In this document: positions 52,311 to 61,763 of the stretch, piece by piece
How positions within the stretch are numbered: position 1 is the stretch's first letter
Layout of the letters: every line of letters starts with the position of its first letter
Origin: DATBGZ01 sp036557785
GTDB taxonomy: Bacteria > Actinomycetota > Actinomycetes > Mycobacteriales > Micromonosporaceae
Length of the DNA: 64,000 nt
Assembly (NCBI GenBank): GCA_036557785.1
Contig: DATBGZ010000043.1
Location: forward strand, 78,627-142,626
Direction: 5' to 3'
Notes under the pieces: generated by a model
The model's input: only the letters and a program-made list of their open reading frames with translations
Database searches by the model: none
What the model was told of the DNA's origin: nothing
Program-made: the position numbers and the translations under genes

Positions 52311-55300
52311 CTACTGACCTACCTCGATGTCAAATCGGTAGAGGCGGGCGCCGGTCACGTAGAGGGTTGAGGTACGCGGAGAAATCGCAATGGCCGCGAG
52401 GGCGCCGGATACCCGCATGCTCGCCGTATTGGCGCCGGTGCGGCTGTCCCAGATCCGTACCGTCCGATCGCTACTGGTGGTGGCCAGCCACGTGCCGTCA
52501 GGGGCGATCGCCACCCCGGTCACCGGGCCGGTGTGGCCGACGAGCGTGGCCCGGATCGCGCCGGTCGCTACGTCCCAGATCCGCACCGTCCGATCGCGAC
52601 CGGCGGTGGCCAGCCACGTGCCGTCGGGAGCGATCGCCGCCTGGTTCACCGGGCCGGTGTGGCCGACGAGCGTGGCCCGGGTCGCGCCGGTCGCGACCTC
52701 CCAGATCCGCACCGTCGGCTCGTGACTGGTGGTGGCCAGCCACGTGCCGTCGGGAGCGATCGCCACCCCGGTCGTCCCCTCATCCTGACTGACGAACACG
52801 TTATGGAGGGCGCCGGTGCCCGAGTCCCAGATCCGCACCGTGTCGTGATCGGGGGTGACCGTGGCGAGCCAGGTGCCGTCGGCCGAGATCGCCAGCCCGT
52901 TGACCCGGTGCGCCCAGTCGCTGATCGTGGTCCGGGTGGTTCCGGTGGCGATGTCCCAGAGCTGTACCTGGCCGCGGTGGCTGACGGTGGCCAGCCACGT
53001 GCCGTCCGGGGCGATCGCCACCGCGACCGTCCACTCGGTGAGGCCGGTGAACGTGGTGCGGGCCGCGCCGGTGGCGGCGTCCCAGATCCGCACGATCGCG
53101 TCGTCGCCGGTGGTGGCCAGCCAGGTGCCGTCGGGCGCGAGCGCCAGCCCGTTGAGCCGATGGACGTTGCCGGTCCGGGTGATGCGGTTGGTTGTGTCCC
53201 AGAGCCGGACTGTCTGATCGCGGCCGGTGGTGGCAAGCCACGTGGCGTCGGGCGAGATCGCCACCCCGGTTGCCCGGTGGCCCCACTCGGCGAACGTGGT
53301 CCGGATGGCGCCGGTGGTGGCGTCCCAGATCCGTACCGTCGTGTCGAGACTGGCGGTGGCCAGCCAGCTGCCGTCGGGCGCGATGGCCACTGCGGTGACC
53401 TGATCGGTGTGGCCGCGCAGCGTGTGGCTGACGGTACCGGTGGCGACGTCCCAGATCCGTACCGTCTGGTCGTCGCTGGTCGTGGCCAGCCAGGTGCTGT
53501 CGGGCGCGATCGCCACCCCGGTCAGGAGAGTGTCGCCGGTGAGCGTGGCGCGGATCGCGCCGGTAGCGGCGTCCCAGAGCCGTACGGTCTGGTCGGCGCT
53601 GGCGGTCGCCAGCCAGGTGCCGTCGCTGGCGACCGCCACCCCGTAGACCGTGCTCGTATGACCGGTGAGGGTGGCGCGGATCGCGCCGGTGGCCGCGTCC
53701 CAGATCCGTACCGTCCGGTCCCAGCTCGCGGTCGCCAGCCAGGTGCCGTCGGGGGCGATCGCCACGTCGGTGAGCGCGTTCGTGTGGCCGGTGAGGGTGG
53801 CGCGGATCCCACCGCCGACCTCGAAGATCCGGGCCGTCTTCTCGCGGCTGGCGGTCGCCAACCAGGCGCCGTCGGGAGCGATGGCCACCACCCCGGCCCA
53901 CGTTTCGGTAGGGGCGGCGAACGTCGTGCGGGTGGTGCCGGTGGCGACGTCCCAGATCCGTACCGTCTGGTCGTCGCTGATGGTGGCCAGCCAGGTGCCG
54001 TCGGGCGCGATCGCCAGCGCCGTAACCGTGTTGGCGTGGCCGTCCAGGATGCGAAGGACGGCGGGGTGGGGCGAGTCGGGCAGCGTCCAACCTGGACGGA
54101 CGCGCAGCCGGCCCGCCGGTTGGCTGGCCCGGAGGTGGACGACGGCGGCGGCGAGGTCGGGATCGGTGTCGAGGCGGGCGGCCACGGTGTCGGTGTGACT
54201 GTGCGCCGGTTCGATCGCGCCGAGCAGGTGCCCCTCCAGGCGCAGCGCCCGGCGCAGCGCGGTGACGGTCGGGCCGCCGGTGAGGGCGAGATCGGCGTCG
54301 AGGGCGGCCGGGCTGTAGCGGGCAAGCCTGGCCTGGGCCCACCGCAGGTCCTCGGCCAGCGCCCGCAGTTCCTCGCCGCGGCCCGCGGCGGCAAGGTGCA
54401 TGGCCAGGTGCCGCCACAGGTAGCCGGCCGAGTCCGGCAGTTCCCACCATGCCCGCCCGCCGTAGGCCGCCAGCAATGCCTCGTGCGCGGCCCGGGCCTC
54501 GGCGGTGCCGAGTTGGTCGCGCAGGTACGAGCGCACGACGTCGTGCACGCGCAGGGTGCGGGCGTGCGGGCGGAACTCCACCAGGTTCAGCTCGTGCAAC
54601 GCCGACGCCAACCGCGGCGCGTCGCCCCACAGCCGGGACAGCAGGTCTACATCGATGTCGGCGTCTGCGGCGAGGACGCCGAGCTCGAGACAGCGCTGCC
54701 GGTCGGGCTCGTCCAGCAGCCCCAGGCTCGCCCGCAGGATGGCGTTGATGGTTTCCTGCCGGCCGCCGTCCCGACCCAGGTCGAGCCGCTCTGCGCCGGC
54801 GGTCCGCAGGATCGCGTTGACGCTCTTCAACGCCAACGCCCATCCACCGACCTGGCGCAACAATCCAGCGGCGCGGTCCTCGGGCAGGCCGACCACGCCA
54901 TCGAGCAACACCCGCCTCGCCTCGCCCTCGTCGAGGTCATCCACGGCCACCGCGGTCGCGGCCCGCGGCAGTGGGCTCCCGACACGAGTGGTGATCAGAT
55001 GCCGCGCCGTAGCGGCCGGCACATCCAGGAACGGCGCCAACTGGTCGGCGTACCACACATCATCGACCACCACCAACGTCGCCGGCCGGGCCGCCAGCAA
55101 TACGGCCAGCTTCTGCGCCGCCGCCTCCGGGCCGGCCACCCGACTCGGCCCGCCGCCCAGCCGCAGGCACAACTCGTCGATCGTCGCCGCCAACACGCCC
55201 CGCCGCCGATGCTGCCCGACATCGACCCACAGCACGCCACCGGGAAACGCGGCCCGCACATCACCGCGGGCGACCACCATCCGGGCCACCATCGTGCGCC

Positions 55301-55469
55301 CGAACCCGCCCCCGCCGTACGCCCCGGTCACGACAACCGGTCCAGTCCCGGCAACCAACGCGGCCGCGACCGCGTTGGTCTGCGCCGGGCGGGCGACCAT
55401 ACCCACCGGCACCGACCAACTGTCGGAGACGAGCCCATCGCTTGCCTGTACCGCCCGGCTCTCGTCCAC
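52311..55469 (-). CDS. STAND (NB-ARC) protein with 13-14 WD40 repeats
   Basis: The best start is GTG 55469, after GGGGACGGGG; longer frames run up to 55628. An NB-ARC ATPase module begins around residue 20 (WSVPVGMVARPAQTNAVAAA). Its P-loop reads TGAYGGGGFGRTMVAR (residues 48-63), so the Walker Lys is Arg58; Walker B is TLVVVDDVW. A winged-helix and helical linker follow. From about residue 475 there are 13 clear WD40 repeats plus one degenerate, each near VAIAPDGTWLATxSxDxTVR and IWDxATG, enough for two beta-propellers. Such STAND proteins are signal-sensing switches. The nearly identical repeats suggest recent amplification. Confidence 0.83.
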   Translation of the reverse strand: MDESRAVQASDGLVSDSWSVPVGMVARPAQTNAVAAALVAGTGPVVVTGAYGGGGFGRTMVARMVVARGDVRAAFPGGVLWVDVGQHRRRGVLAATIDELCLRLGGGPSRVAGPEAAAQKLAVLLAARPATLVVVDDVWYADQLAPFLDVPAATARHLITTRVGSPLPRAATAVAVDDLDEGEARRVLLDGVVGLPEDRAAGLLRQVGGWALALKSVNAILRTAGAERLDLGRDGGRQETINAILRASLGLLDEPDRQRCLELGVLAADADIDVDLLSRLWGDAPRLASALHELNLVEFRPHARTLRVHDVVRSYLRDQLGTAEARAAHEALLAAYGGRAWWELPDSAGYLWRHLAMHLAAAGRGEELRALAEDLRWAQARLARYSPAALDADLALTGGPTVTALRRALRLEGHLLGAIEPAHSHTDTVAARLDTDPDLAAAVVHLRASQPAGRLRVRPGWTLPDSPHPAVLRILDGHANTVTALAIAPDGTWLATISDDQTVRIWDVATGTTRTTFAAPTETWAGVVAIAPDGAWLATASREKTARIFEVGGGIRATLTGHTNALTDVAIAPDGTWLATASWDRTVRIWDAATGAIRATLTGHTSTVYGVAVASDGTWLATASADQTVRLWDAATGAIRATLTGDTLLTGVAIAPDSTWLATTSDDQTVRIWDVATGTVSHTLRGHTDQVTAVAIAPDGSWLATASLDTTVRIWDATTGAIRTTFAEWGHRATGVAISPDATWLATTGRDQTVRLWDTTNRITRTGNVHRLNGLALAPDGTWLATTGDDAIVRIWDAATGAARTTFTGLTEWTVAVAIAPDGTWLATVSHRGQVQLWDIATGTTRTTISDWAHRVNGLAISADGTWLATVTPDHDTVRIWDSGTGALHNVFVSQDEGTTGVAIAPDGTWLATTSHEPTVRIWEVATGATRATLVGHTGPVNQAAIAPDGTWLATAGRDRTVRIWDVATGAIRATLVGHTGPVTGVAIAPDGTWLATTSSDRTVRIWDSRTGANTASMRVSGALAAIAISPRTSTLYVTGARLYRFDIEVGQ

Positions 55470-55624
55470 GGCCCCGTCCCCACAGCGACGTACCAACCCG
55501 GCATTACCGGCCATCATGCCGAGCCGACGCCACACCCTCCCGGCCGACGAGCGCCGTCGATCCCCTTCCGCCGTCGCAGGCACCGCCGTTCGGCAAAATC
55601 CTGCCGCTACGGCAGTGGCCATGA

Positions 55625-56509
55625 TCACCCGATCAGGTCATCGATGTTCGTGCCGTCCGGCAGCGGGATCGTTCCAGTGGCGGCGAAGCCGCGGACGACG
55701 ACTTCGGCCGACGGTTGGTCCGCCAGCAGCGTGCGTAGCTCGTTGCGACCGCCCTCGACGTCGCCGCCGGCGAGCAGCGCCGCCGCGTGGATCATGCGGA
55801 GGTTCTTGTCGCCGGGAAGGAGCGCCAGACCCGCCTCGACGCGATCGCGGGCGGTTCGAGCATCACCTCGCCAGAGGCTTTCGATGGCCGTGTTGAACTG
55901 ACGGTAGGCCTCGGCCGCGTCGAGCAAGCGGGCGAGTTCGCCGAGCGGGTCGTCGCTGTAGTCCACCCGAACGTCGATGAGCCGTCCATCGCCGGGTTGG
56001 GCGCCGACCACGAGTATTGCGGCGGACTTGACTCCGCGGGCATCGCCGCCGGCCGCCTGGGCGGCGTTCAGGGCGGACAAGAGCCGGCGGGCCAGGGGGC
56101 CCTCGGCTGAGGTGTAAGCCTGCGCCATCGCGGGCCATACCGCCGGGCTGGCCATCATGTTGGCCTGCACGGCGAAACCTTCGGCACAGGCATGCCCGGC
56201 GTGGCCGATGCAGCCAGGCCCGGTGTGTGCCGCGCCCTGGCCCGTCGGACCGACGACGCCGACCTGGCGCACGAACGGTGTCGGGTCGGCGGCGACGGCC
56301 TCGGCGAGCGCGTCAGCGCTGGATGCTCCGGCAGCGAGCAAGTCGAGGCATCGCGGCCCGTAGCTGGGCTCGGTGAACGCCTGTGTCGCGACCGCCCCGA
56401 CGCCCGGCCGCGCCCACGGCACAGCCGCGCCGGCGCCCAAGAAGTACGACTGAACCGCGACTCCGAACTCGCCACTCGCCGGGTCGCGGGCAACGATCGA
56501 GAAGGTCAT
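55625..56509 (-). CDS. DUF1028 protein
   Basis: A 294-residue protein starting MTFSIVARDPASGEFGVAVQ, followed by GAGAAVPWARPGVGAVATQA, GCIGHAGHACAEGFAVQANM and VDYSDDPLGELARLLDAAEA. The opening with SIVARDP is the mark of DUF1028, an Ntn-hydrolase-like family of unknown role. A C-terminal extension (about residues 220-294) looks like a tetratricopeptide-type pair of helices. It precedes the STAND gene on the same strand. Confidence 0.83.
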   Translation of the reverse strand: MTFSIVARDPASGEFGVAVQSYFLGAGAAVPWARPGVGAVATQAFTEPSYGPRCLDLLAAGASSADALAEAVAADPTPFVRQVGVVGPTGQGAAHTGPGCIGHAGHACAEGFAVQANMMASPAVWPAMAQAYTSAEGPLARRLLSALNAAQAAGGDARGVKSAAILVVGAQPGDGRLIDVRVDYSDDPLGELARLLDAAEAYRQFNTAIESLWRGDARTARDRVEAGLALLPGDKNLRMIHAAALLAGGDVEGGRNELRTLLADQPSAEVVVRGFAATGTIPLPDGTNIDDLIG

Positions 56510-56744
56510 GCTCTGCTCCTTTGCCGTCCGGTCATTGCCTTGTGCTGCCTGAGAACGTCCGCACGCCCCGTCCCGTCGCCGTAGACGAGCGCCGATAGCA
56601 TAGGAGATCGGACGTTACGGTTCTCTTGTTTGGTGTCGCGGATGATGGCAGCTGGTGAGGCACGCGAGTCGCGCAATTGAGGACGGTCAGGTGGGCCACG
56701 GGCGTATAGGCCGGCATCGGCCAGGGTATCTGCGGAAGGTCCCG

Positions 56745-57335
56745 ATGCGAACTGCCGTTGGTACAGCCGCGGCGATCGCCATCTGCTGCACGGCCGGGTG
56801 CACCGGATCGTCAAGCCCGGTCACGCAACCCGGCCCTGCGACATCGGCGGCGTCAAGTCCCAGCGACCTGCCCCCCGGGACCACCGTTCTCGACTGCTCC
56901 GATCCCATCGGTACCGTGGTAGCGCCGACCGGCTCACTGCGCAACATGCTCGACGTGGTCGGCCTGGACGCGAACAGCACGTCGACACTGCAGGTCGGCG
57001 CGCGCGGCGGCCCGGACGATCCGCATCCCCTGGCCGCCAAGGTGGGGCTTCTCGTACACGCCGGGCGCGAGGCGACCATGACCATACCTGACGATTGGGC
57101 CCGGAAGGTGTCGATGAAATGGGGCAACCATCCGACCGCGTGGACCACCAGCCTGTACATTCCGGCCTGCCCGCTGCCCTACCCGGGCGCCAAGCAGTGG
57201 CTGGTCTATCCCGGCTTGTTCTCCCTCGACGCGGCCGCCTGCCTACCGCTGGAGGTCCGGGCCGGAACCACGACGAACACTTTCACCATCTCCCTGGGGG
57301 TACCGTGCCCGCCGGTGGCGAACGTCCGGAGTTGA
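56745..57335 (+). CDS. Putative secreted lipoprotein, no recognised family
   Basis: Start taken at ATG 56745 with GGAAGG upstream. The 196-residue product has a signal peptide with lipobox-like CTAGC (Cys19), a Ser/Pro-rich linker to about residue 50, and four further cysteines (CSDPIG, PACPLPYP, AACLPLE, VPCPP). The mature part is predicted beta-rich. I do not recognise the family. It is divergent from DUF1028. Confidence 0.65.
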   Translation: MRTAVGTAAAIAICCTAGCTGSSSPVTQPGPATSAASSPSDLPPGTTVLDCSDPIGTVVAPTGSLRNMLDVVGLDANSTSTLQVGARGGPDDPHPLAAKVGLLVHAGREATMTIPDDWARKVSMKWGNHPTAWTTSLYIPACPLPYPGAKQWLVYPGLFSLDAAACLPLEVRAGTTTNTFTISLGVPCPPVANVRS

Positions 57336-57639
57336 ACGCCCGGCACTGGCGCCGTCCCGAGGCGTACCTGGACCAGCTTGACGCTTGCCGCAACCTCAGA
57401 TGGCACCACCCGCGTCTTTGCGCGCGTCTGTGGCGCGGCTCAATATGTCCACTATGGATCGTCGGGCGCCCATTGTGTCAGCCTGTGCGGCGTCTGGTTG
57501 TCTCGATCAGGGCGTCCAACGCGCGATGCCGGAGCTGCGGTCGGCCAGGATCTCTGGGAGTGGTTGCCGTCGATCGGCTGGCCGCTACCGCGCGTGTCCG
57601 TAGGGCGAACACGCACGTCAACGACATGATCACGTCCTG
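57336..57639. other. Gene-free interval before tRNA-Val
   Basis: No convincing gene is visible. A plus-strand peptide at the left end (ARHWRRPEAYLDQLDACRN, 57340-57396) resembles the YWRRPEAYLHDEVRRAQ segment of the methyltransferase at 47481, so a remnant of a related gene is possible. The rest shows no domain, hairpin terminator or clear promoter that I can identify. Confidence 0.4.
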
Positions 57640-57714
57640 TGGTGGGCACGGCTGGGTTCGAACCAGCGACCCCCCGGTTGTAAGCCGGGTGCTCTTCCAC
57701 TGAGCTACGCGCCC
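57640..57714 (-). tRNA. tRNA-Val (anticodon TAC)
   Basis: On the minus strand the acceptor stem GGGCGCG pairs with CGTGCCC (one G-T pair), the D-arm is GCTC...GAGC, the anticodon stem is CCCGG/CCGGG around loop CTTACAA (anticodon TAC, decoding GTA), the T-arm is GCTGG-TTCGAAC-CCAGC, and the 3' end is A-CCA encoded in the DNA. All arms pair correctly, so the gene looks functional. Confidence 0.95.
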
Positions 57715-57869
57715 GGGCGCCCGCCATGAGCGGTGCCGGACTACCGCAACAGCGTACCGGCAGAGGCACCGCGGGGCCGAACGGCTTGCACCAGCACCCG
57801 GGCCATGCACGGCTGGGCGGGCCGTGCCATCCTTCCCAGAGACCGGGCGGGCAACCAGAGGAGTCGGCA

Positions 57870-58301
57870 ATGAGGTTCGGCAGGCACATCGCGACGGCCG
57901 TACTCGTGACCGCGGTGGTGATCCCGGTCGCCGCGTGCTCGAGCGGCACGCCGAACCAGCCGCCGGGCAACTCCTCGACAGCCAGCGACACGCCGGCCGC
58001 TGACGCGACCACGACCGGCCCCGCGACGCTGGACACGGCCGAGGGCGCGGCGACCCGCGTCTACGACGCCTGGCAGGCCAACGACAAGGCGAGCGCGCTG
58101 GAAGCGGCCACCCAGAGTGCGGTTGACGCGCTGTTCGCCCAGTCCTGGCAGCCGGACACGTACTTCTTCGATGGCTGCTCCGAGGCGGGTTCGCCAAGCT
58201 CGTGCCAGTACAACACGCCGCAGGGCACGCTCATCTTCACGGTTGAGCAGTCCGGCAGCACCTGGCAGGTGACGGCCGTCCAGTTCGGTAACGCCGGCTG
58301 A
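57870..58301 (+). CDS. Secreted lipoprotein of unknown function
   Basis: Start ATG 57870 with AGAGGAG upstream. The 143-residue product has a signal peptide and lipobox VAAC (Cys23), a Thr/Ala/Pro-rich linker to about residue 55, and a small domain (AATRVYDAWQANDKASALEA to WQVTAVQFGNAG). The domain resembles NTF2-like or DUF4878-type lipoproteins. Two cysteines (DGCSEAGSPSSCQYN) may form a disulfide. Confidence 0.7.
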   Translation: MRFGRHIATAVLVTAVVIPVAACSSGTPNQPPGNSSTASDTPAADATTTGPATLDTAEGAATRVYDAWQANDKASALEAATQSAVDALFAQSWQPDTYFFDGCSEAGSPSSCQYNTPQGTLIFTVEQSGSTWQVTAVQFGNAG

Positions 58302-58349
58302 TCCACCCGATCCTCCGGCGACCCCGACGGGGTTCCCGAGCCGACCAGG

Positions 58350-58811
58350 TCAGCTCAGCGCCGTGATCGCCTTCCGCCAGGCCTGCTGGTCCCGGGCCTG
58401 CCCCGGCTCGTTCATCTCGGCGAACCGGACGATGCCCTGCTTGTCGATCAGGAAGGTGCCGCGGTTGGCGATGCCCGCCGCCTCGTTGAAGACGCCGTAG
58501 GTCCGCGCCACCTCGCCGTGCGGCCAGAAGTCGGCCAGCAGCGGGAAGTGGTAGCCCTCCCTCTCGGCGAAGACCTTGTGCGTCGGCGACGAGTCGACGC
58601 TCACGGTCAGCGTCTGGACCGCGTCGTTGACGAAGTCGTTGAGGTTGTCGCGCACGGAGCACAGCTCACCGGTGCAGATGCCGGTGAAGGCGAGTGGATA
58701 GAAGACCAGCAGCACGTTCTTGACCCCGCGGAACGACGAGAGCCTTACGGCCTGGCCGTGCTGGTCCTTGAGCTCGAAGTCCGGCGCCTCGGCGCCCACC
58801 TCGATCGGCAT
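58350..58811 (-). CDS. Peroxiredoxin (AhpE type)
   Basis: A 153-residue protein. The peroxidatic Cys46 lies in PLAFTGICTGELC (the P-x-x-x-T-x-x-C motif), with a further Cys51, and DSSPTHKVFAEREGYHFPLL follows as in Mycobacterium AhpE. It reduces peroxides, in actinobacteria often with mycothiol or mycoredoxin. It follows the DUF3052 gene by 22 bases and lies downstream of the E1 and aceE genes, a neighbourhood that I recall as common in actinomycetes. Confidence 0.9.
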   Translation of the reverse strand: MPIEVGAEAPDFELKDQHGQAVRLSSFRGVKNVLLVFYPLAFTGICTGELCSVRDNLNDFVNDAVQTLTVSVDSSPTHKVFAEREGYHFPLLADFWPHGEVARTYGVFNEAAGIANRGTFLIDKQGIVRFAEMNEPGQARDQQAWRKAITALS

Positions 58812-58833
58812 AGATATCTCCCTCTGTCGGTGC

Positions 58834-59268
58834 TCAGCGCTTCTTCTGCGCCGCGCGCGGGGCGACGAGTCGGGCGCCGCTCCAGTCCTTGCCCACGCTC
58901 ATGGTCGATGTCTGCTGCAGTCCGGCCGTCGGCGCGGACTCCGTGATCTCGCTGGGCTCGACATGGCCGTCGCGACCCGCCTTCGGCGTCAGCAGCCACA
59001 CCACGCCGTTGTCCGCCAGCGGGCTCAACGCGTCCACCAGCGTGTCGACGAGGTCCCCGTCACCGTCGCGCCACCACAGCAGCACCGCGTCGACCACCTC
59101 GTCGGTGTCCTCGTCGACGAACTCCCCCACCCGCTCCAGCAGAACGTCCCGGAGATCGTCATCCGCGTCCTCGTCGTAACCGATCTCCATGACGACCATC
59201 CCGGGCTCGATCCCGAGCCGGTCCGCCAGGTTCTTTGCGCCGTCGGCCTGGCCCGCGGTCGCGCTCAC
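58834..59268 (-). CDS. DUF3052 protein
   Basis: Start taken at GTG 59268 (VSATAGQADGAKNLADRLGI) with GGAGG upstream. The 144-residue protein has the acidic middle GYDEDADDDLRDVLLERVGE, LLWWRDGDGDLVDTLVDAL, WLLTPKAGRDGHVEPSEITE and SMSVGKDWSGARLV, the DUF3052 pattern found in nearly all actinomycetes between aceE and ahpE. Function unknown; it may help pyruvate dehydrogenase or redox control (inference from context). Confidence 0.87.
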   Translation of the reverse strand: MSATAGQADGAKNLADRLGIEPGMVVMEIGYDEDADDDLRDVLLERVGEFVDEDTDEVVDAVLLWWRDGDGDLVDTLVDALSPLADNGVVWLLTPKAGRDGHVEPSEITESAPTAGLQQTSTMSVGKDWSGARLVAPRAAQKKR

Positions 59269-59460
59269 TGTCGAAGACCCTCCTGTCCATCCGGCTCCCC
59301 CGCGTCGCGAGCGAGCATGTACCGCGCGTAGTCCACACACTCCCCGACGGCTCGCCTCGCCGGAAACGTAGCTACCGTCCAGCGCTGCGCGCAAGAGGCG
59401 CACCGCCGGATACCAGGGACGATACAGGCGCGGGCGCGGCGCACGCGCGCAACAAGCGTC

Positions 59461-61737
59461 TCAGGCGCCGAGCATCCCGGTGGCCGCCTGCTCGATCGCC
59501 GCCTCGGAGACCAGCACGTGGTTGGCCGCCCCCCCGAGCGGGATGAACGTGTCGGCCGACGCGACGCGCCGCACCGCGCCGACGTACCCCGCGTCGACCA
59601 GCGCGGCGAGCACGCCCTCCCCGACCCCACCGCTGCGCCGCGTCTCGTCCACGATCAGGACCCGGCCGGTGGCGCTCGCCTCGCGCACCAGATCCGCGGC
59701 GGGCAGCGGGGAGAGCCAGCGCAGGTCGACCACGCGTACGCCCACCCCCCGCTCGGCCAGTCGCGCCGCCACGCGCAGTGACATCCGTACGCCGTTGCCG
59801 AAGGTGAGCACCGTCAGGTGCTCGCCCGCGCCGTAGACGCGCGCCCGACCGATCGTGAGGTGCTCCCGCGACCACTCGGCGGGCGGGCCGTACGGCGCGA
59901 GCCAACCGTTGTCATTGGGCGCGTGCAGGTCACGCGTGTGGTAGAGCGCGATCGGCTCCAGGAAGACGCAGACGCTGCCATCGATCGCGGCGGCGGCCAG
60001 GCAGGTCCGCAGCATGGGCGCGGCTTCGGCGGCTCCCGACGGCACGCCGACGACCAGGCCCGGGATGTCGCGCAGCACCGCCACCGAGTTGTCGTTGTGG
60101 AAGTGGCCGCCGAACCCCTCCTGATAGGCCAGGCCGGCGACCCGGACCACCATCGGGTTGCGGTAGGCCCCCGATGAGAAGAACTGCAGCGACGCGGCCT
60201 CGCCCCGCAGCTGATCCTCGGCGTTGTGCAGGTAGGCGAGGTACTGGATCTCGGGGATCGGCAGCAGCCCGGCCAGGCCGGTGCCCAGCGCCAGGCCCAG
60301 GATCGAGGTCTCGTCGAGCAGGGTGTCGAAGACGCGCCGCGGGCCGAACCGGTCGCGCAGCCCCTTGGTCACCCCGTAGACGCCACCCTTGGCCCCGATG
60401 TCCTCCCCGAACACGAGCACGGCCGGGTTGACCAGCAGCGCATCGGTGAGCGTCGCGTTGATCGTCTGCGCGAGCGTGAGCGGCCCGGCCTTCTCGGGCA
60501 GCCGGCCACCGAACGCCTCCAGGCGCGCCGCCTGCCCAGGGCCCTGGGCGAAGTCAGCGGCGTCGGCCACGGCCCGCGCCACCCGTACCGGCCGGCGTGG
60601 CGCGAGCGGCGCCACCACCTCAGTGGCCGAGGTCAGCTTGGGCTCGCCGATGACCTCCTCGGCGACCCGGCGCACCTCCCATCCCACCTGCTCATACCGG
60701 GCGAGCACCTCGTCCGGGGTGAGCAGCCCCGCCCCGACGAGGAGCCGGGCCGTGGCCGAGAGCGGATCGCGGGCCAGGTCGGCGGCGAGATCACCGCCGG
60801 CGCGGTAGGCGATCTCGGCGTCCGCACCCGCGTGCCCCATCAGCCGTACGACATCGAGGTGCAGCACCGCGGGGCGGCGCTGCGTCCGCACCCACTCGAC
60901 CGCCTCGACGGCGGCGTCGTGGACCGCCGGCAGGTCGCAGCCGTCGGCGCACGTGTAGCGCAGGCCCGGCCGGGCCGCCAACGCCTCGTGCACCCAACCC
61001 CGCGGCGACGGCACGCTGATGCCCAGACCGTTGTCCTCGCAGACGAACAGGACGGGCAGCCGCTGATCCCGGTGGTCGAACCAGCCTGCGGCGTTGAGCC
61101 CCGCCTGCGCCGTCGCGTGGTTCACCGAGGCGTCGCCGAAGGAGCAGATCACGATCGCGTCCTCGGGCCAGCGCGTCTTGGCGGCCCTATCGAACCGGGA
61201 GACCTTGCCGGCGCGGGCGTGCTCGAGGGCGAGGGCCACGCCCACCGCGCGCGGCAGGTGCGAGGCGATCGTCGAGGTCATCGGCACGACGGCGAGGTCG
61301 GGGTGGCCGAAGACCTTGTGTCGCCCACCCGCGACCGGCTCGGTCGCGGCCGCGACCAGGCCGCGCAGGACGTCGCGGATCGCGTCTGCGCCGGGCTGCC
61401 CGGCACCCGCCTGAGCCGCGCGGGCACAGTAGAACGCCCCGGAGCGGTAATGCAGCAGGGCCGGGTCGGTGAGTCGGCTCGCCAGCGCTATGGCCGCGTT
61501 GCCCTCGTGTCCGGCCGAGCCGATGGTGTAGAAGCCCTCCCCGAAGCCGCGCAGCCAGCGAGCCGCGAGGTCGAGGTGCCGGCTGGCGAGCTGGGCTTCG
61601 AACAGGCTCAGGGCCTGCTCCCCGGTCAGCCCGGTGCCCTCCTGCACCGGCGCGCCGGGGTCACCCTCCCGTTCGGCGGCGGCAAGCTCCCCGACCGTGG
61701 CCCGGAACCGCTCGTCAAGCTCCTGCGGACTCGTCAC
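59461..61737 (-). CDS. Fused alpha/beta 2-oxoacid dehydrogenase E1 (branched-chain type)
   Basis: A 758-residue thiamine-diphosphate enzyme in which the alpha subunit (about residues 1-400) and the beta subunit (about 430-758) are joined. The TPP motif runs from GDASVNHATAQ to CEDNGLGIS. The beta half has FGEDIGAKGGVYGVTKGLRD and GAGEHLTVLTFGNGVRMSLR. Two-domain E1 fusions of this kind decarboxylate branched-chain or related 2-oxoacids and pass the acyl group to a separate E2. Start ATG 61737. It lies directly after aceE on the same strand. Confidence 0.88.
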   Translation of the reverse strand: MTSPQELDERFRATVGELAAAEREGDPGAPVQEGTGLTGEQALSLFEAQLASRHLDLAARWLRGFGEGFYTIGSAGHEGNAAIALASRLTDPALLHYRSGAFYCARAAQAGAGQPGADAIRDVLRGLVAAATEPVAGGRHKVFGHPDLAVVPMTSTIASHLPRAVGVALALEHARAGKVSRFDRAAKTRWPEDAIVICSFGDASVNHATAQAGLNAAGWFDHRDQRLPVLFVCEDNGLGISVPSPRGWVHEALAARPGLRYTCADGCDLPAVHDAAVEAVEWVRTQRRPAVLHLDVVRLMGHAGADAEIAYRAGGDLAADLARDPLSATARLLVGAGLLTPDEVLARYEQVGWEVRRVAEEVIGEPKLTSATEVVAPLAPRRPVRVARAVADAADFAQGPGQAARLEAFGGRLPEKAGPLTLAQTINATLTDALLVNPAVLVFGEDIGAKGGVYGVTKGLRDRFGPRRVFDTLLDETSILGLALGTGLAGLLPIPEIQYLAYLHNAEDQLRGEAASLQFFSSGAYRNPMVVRVAGLAYQEGFGGHFHNDNSVAVLRDIPGLVVGVPSGAAEAAPMLRTCLAAAAIDGSVCVFLEPIALYHTRDLHAPNDNGWLAPYGPPAEWSREHLTIGRARVYGAGEHLTVLTFGNGVRMSLRVAARLAERGVGVRVVDLRWLSPLPAADLVREASATGRVLIVDETRRSGGVGEGVLAALVDAGYVGAVRRVASADTFIPLGGAANHVLVSEAAIEQAATGMLGA

Positions 61738-61763
61738 CGGCCCATTATCGACACGCCCGCGAG

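Noticed and set aside
52400..54050. Regularly spaced DNA repeats resembling a CRISPR array
   Set aside because: The period is about 120-126 bases and the repeats encode WD40 blades in one continuous frame; there are no constant short repeats with unique spacers.
52533..55901. Plus-strand open frame of about 1,120 codons opposite the WD40 gene
   Set aside because: It is the antisense shadow of the repeated WD40 gene in GC-rich DNA; its product is low-complexity and unlike any family, while the minus-strand frame has clear NB-ARC and WD40 motifs.
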